Assembly: GCF_013204855.1 (NCBI RefSeq)
Contig: NZ_JABMKZ010000058.1
Coordinates: 1-35,436 of the forward strand
Source: Paenibacillus alba
GTDB taxonomy: Bacteria > Bacillota > Bacilli > Paenibacillales > NBRC-103111
Direction: 5' to 3'
Length of the DNA: 35,436 nt
Part shown: positions 27,901 to 34,100 of the stretch, piece by piece
Position numbering within the stretch: position 1 is the stretch's first letter
How the letters are laid out: the number at the start of each line of letters is the position of its first letter
The notes under the pieces: model-generated
What the model was told of the DNA's origin: nothing
The model's input: the letters and a program-made list of their open reading frames with translations, nothing else
The model's database searches: none
Program-made: the position numbers and the translations under genes

Positions 27901-29970
27901 ATGGCAGCCGATAAGCATCAGTCAAGCATCTATGAAAACACAGGGATCTTGTCTCTATCAACCAAAGATGGTTTGTCATTTGTTGACTGGATTATTGGGA
28001 GTACAAACGCAGTAAGCTTACCTTGCATAGTGGAAATAGACAAGACGGATTACGGGCACTTCCTGAAGAATAAACCGGCACGACCATATTCTTCGGAAGG
28101 AATCCCTAAAATACAAGAACCCAAACTTCGTAAATCATTTCCAGAAAAATCAATAGTAGAAAGCTGGATTAGTAACATATTTGTCTCCGAGTTGAAGTTG
28201 AGACCGGATCAAATAGAGGATGACAAAACTTTTGATGATTATGGAATCGACTCTATTATAATAGCTCAGCTGATTCAAACTATGAGTGAAAAACTAAATA
28301 TCACATTAGAACCTACAATACTTATTGAATATAACACTTTAAGCCAATTGGTTAAGTATTTCTTGTCAAATCATGTTGATCAAATTGCAAATTTTGAAGG
28401 TGCAAAAGAAATTACATTGCAAGTTTCTTCAAGTACAAAACAGGATGAGATTCCAGTTGGAATGCCAATAAAGCCAAACGACCAATTTCAAAATGCGGAA
28501 AACACTATTAATAATGATATCGCAATAGTAGGATTGTCTTGCCGTTTTCCTGGTTCATCTACTAAAGAAGAATATTGGGAATTGCTATGCGCGGGAAAAC
28601 GTGCGATTCAATCAATGCATGATAGTCGACGGAAGACCGGCGATATCCAAGACGTATACGCTGGGTGGATTGATGATATCGATTGGTTCGATGCAAAGTA
28701 TTTTGGTATAAAGGAAGAAGATGCGCGTGTCATGGACCCACAAGCACGAATTGTCCTTGAGGAAAGCCTGAAAGCATTTTTTGATGCTGGGTACGACAAA
28801 GGTGAGCTTTCTGGTCAAAGTGTTGGTGTGTATATCGGTGGCCGACATCAAATGAACAATCAGGAAGAAGTACTGAAAGCTAATAATCCAATATTAGGGG
28901 CAGGACAAAATTATATGGCGACTAACATCTCAAGATTTTTTAATTTTGCCGGCCCCAGCTTTGTGATTGATTCAGCTTGTTCTTCAGGTCTAACCGCTTT
29001 TCAGATAGCTTCAGATGCCTTACGCGAAAAGCGGATTAGTATGGCGCTAACAGGTACAACAAATGTCATTAAGGACTCGTTTGCACATGACTTATTTTCG
29101 GCTCGAGATATTTTAAGTAGTAACGGCGAATTCCATATTTTTGATAAACGTTCTAATGGTGAAGTTTTAGGCGAGGGTACCGGTGTACTTATCCTAAAGC
29201 GTCTGGAAGATGCAATTAAAGATGGTAACCACATCTATGGGGTAATAAAGGCCGTTTCGGTTAACAATGATGGACGAACATTAGGACCAGGTTCCCCCAA
29301 TATGAAAGCACAACAGCAAGTGATGTCCCAAGCACTTTCAATGTCAGGTGTAGATCTTGAAGATGTTCGATACATTGAAGTGAATGGAGGAGGAACTCAT
29401 TTTGGAGATACAGCCGAAATAAAGTCCCTTAATGAAGTGTATAAATTACAGAATAATGGATTGCCAAAGTGCTATCTTGGATCTGTTAAACCCAACATTG
29501 GCCATTTACTGCTTTCATCCAGTATAGCTGGTTTAATTAGATGTATTTTAAGTGTGTATTACAAGAAGATCCCCCCCTTTATATCAGCTGTAGAACCATT
29601 TGATTATTATAACTTTTCAACATCGCGAATCACCTTTAATAGAGAAACTATTCCTTGGGAAGTTGACGAAGGAAAGAAAAGAATTGCTGCGTTAAACTCT
29701 TTTCCTGATGGGGGTACGAATTGTCATGCGATAATAAGTGAATTTATCCCGGAGGGCAGTTACATAAGGAGATATTTTCCGAAGCAAGTACCCACTCTGG
29801 AAAAAATTAATCTTTGTCAACTTGAAGCAAAGCAAATCGTCTCATTCATGGAAAAGACGACTGTTAATACCGCTGCTGAAGAGACAGACTTTGGAAAGAT
29901 TAAAGAGAATTTCGGAATATTCCCTAGGAAAAAAAACATATGGGGAGATATCTATGGAAAAAATAATTAA
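15949..29970 (+). CDS. Trans-AT polyketide synthase 1 (4,673 residues)
   Basis: A modular PKS without AT domains. Domain order with residues counted from GTG 15949: ACP (Ser40), ACP (Ser139), KS1 (about 211-635; Cys380, His515), C-methyltransferase (about 850-1195; EIGAGTGG, NVLHAT), ACP (Ser1269), KS2 (about 1360-1775; Cys1518, His1653). These are followed by DH (about 1950-2235; His1980, Asp2152), KR (about 2250-2670; GGSGGLG, Tyr2579), ACP-like (Pro2722 in place of Ser) and ACP (Ser2826). The rest is KS3 (about 2922-3355; Cys3094, His3229), KR (about 3545-4040; GGSRGIG, Tyr3950), ACP (Ser4102) and KS4 (about 4190-4600; Cys4344, His replaced by Asn4479). A C-terminal helical tail of about 70 residues follows. 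GTG 15949 has GGAAGGTGG 7 bp upstream; TTG 15931 has none. It overlaps the next PKS by 17 bp and presumably hands its chain to it. Confidence 0.95.
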   Translation: MKIDTMEIKKLFTEAVSEVSGNNIKNIMFEKSLLEQGISSILAVELIEKLNETIGTELGVEALFDFQNVDDLVLYIANNLQVPPKWADENKEAFCETKDIETREYVEIVLKEIIETKTGQKMELPLNSDINLLNMGINSILAVEVIEYINEVLKIKLGIEVLFECGSISQLIGLIETEYKSLQAKSIDEHVTQSSIEKVHTTYTAEKPKSTDIAIIGMSGKFAGAESIDQFWDYLQPGAGSIGEIMREGWDENQYYHPDPMKKNKSISKWGGMLNNIDKFDAAFFNISPEEAERMDPQQRLFLEESYKAFEDAGYSADCLNGRNIGVFVGARASNYKEKVLMDNDIDSRLFIGTENSMLSSRISYFLNLKGVSLVIDTACSSSLVAIHLACTSINSGESEIALAGGVFVNSSPDFMILTSNTGMLSPEGQCFPFDNRANGMVLGEGVGAVILKSLNTAISDGDHIYGVIKGSNINHDGKTNGITSPSVLSQKALLYETYNKVNIHPETISLIEAHGTGTKLGDSMEVKALTEIFDIFTNKRNFCAIGSSKANFGHSTLASGMASVFKVLLSMKYKKIPAIKGIKEVNELIDLENSAFHINKKMIDWDGNGAPLRAGINALGSGGTNCHMIIEQPPVRADDEMGDLKPYYVFAFSAKTIKALEQMIAKMSNWLTNESHHYSIKDISYSLLTGRNHFPYRIALIVSDLEELNKILVQTSVKELVNTGDNKRNVNKDQANGSRQINTILEVLAEDEGNLSKEEYNKALTQLVQAYNDGINIPWKDLFKNNICCRVPLPTYSFIGEHYWLPKMYQKHKIEEQNAGVQSVTKMGSVIDLKRLTEKGGLQVKSMEPILVKMLYGQLDSMGIFNDDLIFCEDLLQTGTFYRKWLRESLEILTRHQILRCEEGKYSIINPIHINMRDLWSEWKELKRSWIIESSMRAQVTLVEETIKGLPQIIMGKVPATEIMFPNSSLSLVEGVYKDNIVADFFNGILADHVIEYILEKKKGDHNATVRIMEIGAGTGGTSKFIFNKLIPYQNDIEEYYYTDISKAFLIYAEENYGPTFPYLTYDLLNIETVSSIGQVNGNFDIVIAANVLHATSDIMLALQNVKSYLREGGILLLNEISKNSLFLHMTFGLLEGWWRFKDHSLRMAGCPALSSEKWSEVLGDLGFHYIQFPAYEAHVLGQQIIYATNNKAVQLVSKSNESYSEHPLFLKENDYDNRLESTNDTDSEIFIIHHISTVILDILSESLNMSIDMIDPNKSFADYGVDSIVGINIVKKLNQSLSIPLDTTILFDYTSIHQLSRYIGKQYKNNISFQLNNKGNILNIGKFINGLDGEIHDKTNINIEKLTPKSNDSFGKEPIAIIGVSGRFSKAKNVDELWEQLEIGGELISEIDRWNTTVSPNNPQHGIKGGLLENIDSFDPMFFNISGIEATYMDPQQRLFLEEAWKALEDAGYAGKSIEGSNCSVYVGCTNGDYHQLFDQDAPAQAFWGNMASIIPSRIAYYLNLQGAAVSIDTACSSSLVAIHHACLSLWARESEMALAGGVFVQSTPAFLYSAGKAGMLSSTGHCYTFDDRADGFVPGEGAGAVILKRLSDAVADGDNIYGVIKGSGINQDGTTNGITAPSAVSQERLLQTVYEGYHINPAHIQMVEAHGTGTKLGDPIEFNALTRAFRKYTDKEEFCAIGSIKTNIGHTQITAGIAGLTKVLLSLKHKKIPPSLNFLSGNQNIQFEGSPFYVNRKLVDWKVENGLKRCAVVSSFGASGTNAHIVIEEAPELKRNIESKSKYLIALSARSRKQLITIAEQLLKYCEINPDVNIGDISHTLLLGRKHHRSRIAFIVSNIFELKCSLNDWFENEYDSYEEQEKLGRFEAQQINDKKIDFDHLPYLEQITALADFYIKGYELEFDQLFRSGDYKKISLPKYPFSTESYWVQSKEVLNPTTACFREVEMIHPLVQQNSSDFTELRFMSTFSGEEFFFKDHCINSKHLLPGAAYLEMVRVSIEQALGRVKGSLTQIQIRDVTWIESFVVESEAVTLYIGLLQEENNHISFKIYSQSTINEKKVIHCKGIAFLEVKNTRDSIDLNVMPNQFFFCGLSPDILYDSFRRIGIDYGLGHRGIVSIYIRKGQILAKLAVPSSIANTKDQYVLHPSLLDSSLQATLLLMSDYDQNQNVDVLEKAIIFSLGSLELYSECSNEVWALIQHCGIASGDKVRRFNIDIYDKDGNLCVKMREVMVKKLLSNQLELNENANTQLLMFYPKFTPSPLSIVRENDTWDHKNHHVFFCDFSDYILQEIKPSLNKVIVKNYSFINERLSEVFTQYAAKLFEDIKTILNTNPKEPVLVQVVIKSNADQCLLHALYGMLKTAHSENPKLTGQLIEVASNDDATGIIEKMNDNSIIQESVHVKYHNDEKLIASWEEISTTGITIPWKDEGVYLISGGSGGLGLIFAKEIIKRSKNAKIILIGRSEIDRKKVALLEEECSVTNAIIEYRQVDVTQLDQVVHIVQSLLENYGQLNGIIHSAGIIKDNYIIKKTRSEFLEVLEPKVTGLTNLDIATRNIKLDVFVLFSSISVVLGNPGQIDYIAGNAYMNEYATYRNQCVALNECYGRTISINWPLWHEGGMHVHKEIEKALRNQIGMIPLETETGIQALYQSLATGKDQVFVIEGIANEIRQKLLSQQPGRTAFDEELLNIGESYLVKTVSKIIKVKEIDVDIKADLVEMGFDPILISEFVDTINENFNIHVNAATIYELKNLRNLLLYLLNKNKTELSKLFYPEQTNEIQKCESNKEDLFFKERVIDYIKGVISSVTKLPKSKIEAHMDMDKYGMDSILAMQLVNEFEKDVGPLSKTLFFEYQKINQLTDYLMSSHGSKLKELLDIVPKGMIRENTAISAPELMVESNIKRQGNKIDGNYSIFQSEESENDFDIAIIGVAGRYPQAQNIKEFWEILKEGRDCITEIPEHRWDYKMYYDSNKTKSGKIYSKWGGFIEGVDYFDPLFFNITPKEAEIMDPQERLFLECSYEVLEDSGYTREVLTSKEIGGNVGVFVGVMYEEYQLYGAQEQIQGRSISLWGSPSSIANRVSYFCNFNGPSIAVDTMCSSSLTAIHLAYQSMKMGDCELAIAGGVNVSIHPNKYLFLSQGKFASSNGRCESFGEGGDGYVPGEGVGAILLKPLAKAIADGDQIYGIIKGTSINHGGKTNGYTVPNPNSQASLISRTLKRANVHPRTISYIEAHGTGTKLGDPIEIIGLSKAFTQYTEDKHYCSIGSVKSNIGHCEGAAGIAAMTKVLLQMKYQKLVPSLHSETLNPNIDFERSPFVVQQKLADWNRPVLNIEGEMKEYPRLAGVSSFGAGGSNAHIILEEFIPRKTVEKKFRNIPIIIVLSARTDEQLKRRAQQLFEYIREDNDQSLLDIAYTLQVGREAMEERLAFVVKSHNELEKMLSSFIAGNVESEEMYRGQIRKNKETLDLFISDEELMEGINKWILRGKYSKLLNLWSKGLSFDWNKLYGETKPLKISLPTYPFAQERYWAPRTDLLQKSNHLDMIIDNESGEDENRKLILTKNWVPCHLDIMKEEAKGIVVILGTANTKELARKLFEKMTSVKLIHVIHGDCDLPAYLPCDYYSESAGKLLFQQISHLLKDHEFMGIIDIAAFDEKYEQSLWIESGKIKLIQEFIEHERNCGFKILQVTYRLNSFMVPETTLQGARLAGLYRMLETEYRQITSVTMDTDYSIHSIDPLSKLIESEFLSGTVHEYTEFCYREGVRYKPSLKVTKLNDTDLHFRRRYTDNDVILITGGSRGIGFSIAEQLVSQGVKNLIIMGVQELPPQSEWKRIIEHNDTSSQIVYRIKNLQHLVNCGTRIRYYSTSLSDLNNLEKMIDEIGKEIGHISGVFHCAGIVGENPAFIKKKTTDIADVCQPKILGLVNLHQALIKEPLSFFVMCSSLSSTILALASGQSEYTMANAYMDYYAMHQASHGKTSFRSIQWPAWGEVGMAADKHQSSIYENTGILSLSTKDGLSFVDWIIGSTNAVSLPCIVEIDKTDYGHFLKNKPARPYSSEGIPKIQEPKLRKSFPEKSIVESWISNIFVSELKLRPDQIEDDKTFDDYGIDSIIIAQLIQTMSEKLNITLEPTILIEYNTLSQLVKYFLSNHVDQIANFEGAKEITLQVSSSTKQDEIPVGMPIKPNDQFQNAENTINNDIAIVGLSCRFPGSSTKEEYWELLCAGKRAIQSMHDSRRKTGDIQDVYAGWIDDIDWFDAKYFGIKEEDARVMDPQARIVLEESLKAFFDAGYDKGELSGQSVGVYIGGRHQMNNQEEVLKANNPILGAGQNYMATNISRFFNFAGPSFVIDSACSSGLTAFQIASDALREKRISMALTGTTNVIKDSFAHDLFSARDILSSNGEFHIFDKRSNGEVLGEGTGVLILKRLEDAIKDGNHIYGVIKAVSVNNDGRTLGPGSPNMKAQQQVMSQALSMSGVDLEDVRYIEVNGGGTHFGDTAEIKSLNEVYKLQNNGLPKCYLGSVKPNIGHLLLSSSIAGLIRCILSVYYKKIPPFISAVEPFDYYNFSTSRITFNRETIPWEVDEGKKRIAALNSFPDGGTNCHAIISEFIPEGSYIRRYFPKQVPTLEKINLCQLEAKQIVSFMEKTTVNTAAEETDFGKIKENFGIFPRKKNIWGDIYGKNN
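15955..16485 (+). other. PKS 1: N-terminal tandem ACPs
   Basis: Two carrier domains of about 75 residues open the protein with no loading enzyme before them. Both use unusual core motifs, GISSI (Ser codon 16066) and GINSI (Ser codon 16363), in place of the usual GxDSL/I. The attachment Ser is present in both. They resemble each other closely (SILAVE in both), suggesting an internal duplication. Confidence 0.85.
16579..19870 (+). other. PKS 1 module: KS1-cMT-ACP
   Basis: KS1 carries DTACSSSL, EAHGTGT and a slightly changed third motif KANFGHS. A linker ending LPTYSF and HYW follows, then a methyltransferase with EIGAGTGG and the His/Glu pair of PKS C-methyltransferases (NVLHAT, LLNEIS). The ACP reads YGVDSI. 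There is no KR, so the expected output is an alpha-methyl-beta-keto thioester. Confidence 0.85.
20020..24540 (+). other. PKS 1 module: KS2-DH-KR-ACP(dead)-ACP
   Basis: KS2 is intact (DTACSSSL, EAHGTGT, KTNIGH). DH has H..S....P (DHCINSKHLLP, with the usual Gly replaced by Ser) and HPSLLDSSLQ. KR has ISGGSGGLG and the Ser/Tyr/Asn set, with HSAGIIKDN implying a B-type (D-hydroxy) ketoreductase. The first carrier domain has GFDPI where Ser is required. The second (YGMDSILAMQL) is normal. Predicted output: an alpha,beta-alkene. Confidence 0.85.
24713..28360 (+). other. PKS 1 module: KS3-KR-ACP
   Basis: KS3 is intact (DTMCSSSL, EAHGTGT, KSNIGH). KR has ITGGSRGIG and a catalytic Tyr in SEYTMANAY. 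The stretch HCAGIVGEN lacks the Asp of B-type enzymes, so an A-type (L-hydroxy) outcome is predicted. The ACP reads YGIDSI. The module has no DH of its own; dehydration is probably done by the split KS0/DH that follows. Confidence 0.82.
28515..29970 (+). other. PKS 1: terminal non-elongating KS0
   Basis: The Cys is kept (DSACSSGL) but the HGTGT motif is NGGGT (Asn codon 29383-29385), removing the His needed for decarboxylative condensation. KPNIGH is kept. Such KS0 domains pass the chain on without extension. The following 70-residue tail ends the protein and probably serves docking to the DH that opens PKS 2. Confidence 0.85.
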
Positions 29971-31110
29971 TCTAAGTTTTACGAAGGAACATCCTATAAT
30001 TGGGAACCATACGGTGTATGGAAATAGTGTACTCCCGGGATTAGCCTATATTGACTTGCTCTATCAATTGGCACGGGAAGTTATCGGAATAGAATACTAT
30101 ACCCATAGTTTAAACCATTTAACAATTTATAATCCAATGCTGATCGATGAGAAGTCATCAGTTCATCTTAAAGTTGTATTTAAACAATCCAACCATCATT
30201 GGAAGGTAAAGATAACAGGTGTAGAGAACGGATTGGAAGCTAACGAAGGCATTCTTAAGACTTATATTAAAGCAGAATTTCATCCTAAACATGTGTCTGT
30301 TGAGGGACAAAAGGATCTCTTTCATTTGAAGAATAACACTAATAAAGTCGTTGATTTAAATGAGGTATATAACAGTGCCCAAAAAAAAGGACTGGTTCAT
30401 CAAGGGATCATCAAAGCACGTGGAAAAGTTTATATTACTGATCAAAATTGTTTAGTGGAAGTTAAGATGGATGATGAATTTTTGGTTGAAGCAGAAGGGT
30501 TTATTTTCAGTCCGACACTCCTAGATGGAGCTGCTATGGCATGGGGGGAAATTGAAAGTAGGATTGGATCCAATGATAATACGGACCTCTTTTTGCCGCT
30601 ATATTTTGAGTCATTTTCATGTTCAAAAGCTTTAAAAACAAATTGTTATGCGATTATTGAACATTCATCCCTAAGCCAAGCTAATGATATACTGACCATG
30701 GACATGGAGCTTTATAATTCAAAAGGGATAAAAGTTGGAACGCTGAAAAAAATGACCGCCAAAAAAGTAAGGGATATCAATCATTTTACTACAGACAGCG
30801 ATGTTGAAAACCATACTCCAGATTTCGGGTTTAATGAAATAGCAAACGATGAAACGGAAATCGGCTGTGAGGGCATTATTAGAAAAGTATTGTCAAAATA
30901 CATGGATGAGCTAGCTTATCAAATTGAATTGGATGCGGGATTTTTTGAATCTGGGTTGGAATCACAGCAGTTATTGAGACTAGTAAATGATTTGGAAGAT
31001 ACATTACAATTATCACTAAGTCCCACATTATTATTCGAATATAGTAATTTGAAAGAATTAGTAGGTTATTTAGACAATTTGCTTGATTGTAGGGTTCTTG
31101 AGATGATGCA
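29954..31110 (+). other. PKS 2: DH-ACP completing the split module
   Basis: The DH starts within 20 residues of the protein end, with its catalytic His19 in an intact HxxxGxxxxP motif and Asp191 opposite. The next carrier domain has SGLESQQL (Ser codon 30962), differing from the YGxDSI type used in elongating modules. It forms a KS0-DH-ACP unit with the end of PKS 1. Confidence 0.8.
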
Positions 31111-34100
31111 AAAAAAGGATGAAGAAGAGCCAATATCGGCAAAGCCAAGATCAATCATGAATCAATATATGTTTTATGGAAACGAAAGATTTTTACATGA
31201 TCATTTGGTTTATGGTCAACCGGCCTTAATGGGAGTCACTCACCCATGTTTGGCAATCGAAAGTTTATTAGCGCAAAGCGAAATTTCCTGGCCCCTTGAA
31301 CTAAGAAATATTATTTTTCAGGGTGGCCCCGTAACGTTGGAAGATAACGAAACTGCCACTGTTAAGGTGGAGTTTGAGGAAAAAAACAATCGCGCTACTT
31401 TTAAAACCCATTTTTTTGTAGATAACCCTGCCAATTTAAAAACCTGCTGCTCCGGAGAATATATCGGTGCCATTAATGAAAGTGTTGAAAGGTTAAACAT
31501 AAAAGGATTAATCGAACAATCAAAACCATTAAATAATGATGCCGTTATAAGGTGGTATGAAGCTTTTAACAACTTTAAGATAGGCCCGATGTTAGAGGTT
31601 ATTAAATCGGCCTATCAGTATGACAAATTAACTACTATTAGCCATGCTTGTTTAGAATGGAAAGAAAAGAAAGGGGATCAGGTTGATTTCTCATTCGACC
31701 CTTTACTATTAAATGCCTGTTTCTTAATGAATAATGATCTCAAGTTTGAAACCAAGGATAGCATTTATGTGCCATTTACGATAGAGAAGATAAAAATCTA
31801 TAATAAATTATCCAACAATGTGTACATAATTAAGAAATCACGTTTTGAGAAGCCTGATTTCCATTCATTTGACGCTTTAATAACCAATCAAGATGGCGTT
31901 ATTCTTGCAGAAATAATTAATGCATCTCTTAAAGAGGCAACCAATCCGCAAAAACTTGAAAATGCCTCTTTTCCTCTATCTTCGTTGCAGATTAAGAGGG
32001 AAAAAATGGAGGTGGAACAAGGTGCAGAAATGCCGTTAGATATTGCTATCGTTGGAGTCTCCGGTAGATATCCGATGGCTTATGATATAGAAGATTTCTG
32101 GCTGAAACTTGCTTCAGGGAAAAATTGTATATCCGAGATCCCCAAGGAACGTTGGAATTGGGAAGGCTTATTTACTTCGGATTTATCCGAAGTAGGTAGG
32201 ATACATAGTAAATGGGGAGGATTTATTGAGGATGTAGATCGATTTGATTCTCGATTCTTTAACATTTCACAACGTGAAGCAGAATTAATGGATCCGCAGG
32301 AACGGCTATATTTGGAACACTGCTGGATGGCATTGGAGGATGCTGGATATACGAAAGAAATGCTTGGTTCTGATTCTGCTATTCGATCCCAAGTTGGTGT
32401 ATATGTAGGGGTTATGCATCACGAATACCCTTTGTTGGCTGCGGAGTCAACAATTGATGGAAATAGGATTGGAATTGGTGGAGCAGCATCTTCTATCGCA
32501 ACCAGGGTTTCTTATTTCTTTGATTTTTCTGGACCAAGTATGGTTGTAGATACCATGTGTTCTAGCTCCATGTCCGCAGTTTATTTAGCATGTCAGGCTT
32601 TGAAGGGAAAGCAAATTGATGCAGCCCTTATAGGTGGCGTTAACTTATCGCTTCACCCCAGTAAGTATTTGATGTTGAGTCAAAGACATTTCATCTCTCC
32701 AAAGGGGCGTTGCGCTAGTTTTGGTGAGGATGGGGATGGATATATACCGGGTGAAGGTGTAGGCGTATTATTTTTAAAAAGATTAGAGGATGCAATACGG
32801 GATAAAGATCACATATATGCAGTTATTAAAGGAGCTGCAATTAATCATGGGGGAAGATCGGGCGGTTATACAGTTCCCAATATAAAGTCTCAAAGTGATG
32901 TTATTTCAAAAGCAATAGTTGAATCCCAAATTGATCCAAAAAGCATTACTTATATTGAGGCTCATGGTACGGGGACAAAGCTAGGCGATCCTATTGAAAT
33001 TCAGGGGCTTAAGAATGCTTTTGAAGAATTTACGGATCAAAAACAGTATTGTTGGATAGGTTCAGTAAAATCAAATATTGGTCATTGTGAAGCCGCGGCA
33101 GGTGTCGCAGGTATTACAAAAGTATTGAATCAGATGCGTTATGGGAAAATTGCGCCCACTTTACATTCTCGAGTAGTCAATCCAGAAATCAATCTTGCCG
33201 ATACACCCTTTATGCTGAATCATGAACTTCGAAATTGGGAGAGACCTGTCATTGAGGGGGAAGTGCAACCACGTAGGGCAGGTATTAGTAGTTTTGGTGC
33301 GGGTGGAACAAATACACATTTGATCATAGAGGAATATATGAAGCACGTCCCGGAACAACCCAATAGTAGTGTTCAAATGAAGCCGGTTATTATTGTGCTA
33401 TCAGCCAAAAGTAAATGGAGTTTAAAGAAAAATGCAGAAAAATTAGTAGACGCTATTCATAGAGATAAATTTTCAAATCTTGATCTGGTTGATATGGCAT
33501 ATACACTACAAATTGGTCGTAATGCGATGAAATATCGCTTAGCAATAATTGTGGAATCATTGGAAAAATTGAAAGAAAAACTACAAAGCTTTATAAATGG
33601 GCATCAGGAAATACCGGATTTATTTATTGGAAAAATTGAAAGGATGATTGACAAAGAATTAACGATTAATTATCTAATCGATAGTTATGATAAGATTTGT
33701 GAATATTGGGTGAGTGGTAATAACGTAAAATGGGAAAATCTTTATAACGGATTGACTCCGAATAGAATCAGTTTGCCTACCTATTCTTTTGAAAGAGTTT
33801 TATGTTGGATACCAAATGAGAGTAACACTAGTTCAACAATTCAGCCTACAATCATCCATCCGCTACTAAATTCGAACAATTTGAATTTTATGGAGCAGCG
33901 GTTTACTTCTGCCCTCACGGGTCAGGAGTTTTTTTTATTGGATCATAGGATAAACGGACAAAAGGTTTTGCCAGGAGCCGTATATATCGAAATGGTACGT
34001 GCAGCAGTCGCGTATTCAACATGTATAACGGGCAATCAAAGGATTGAACTTAAGAAAATCATATGGAAACACCCCCTTGTAGTGAATGATCAACCGGAAA

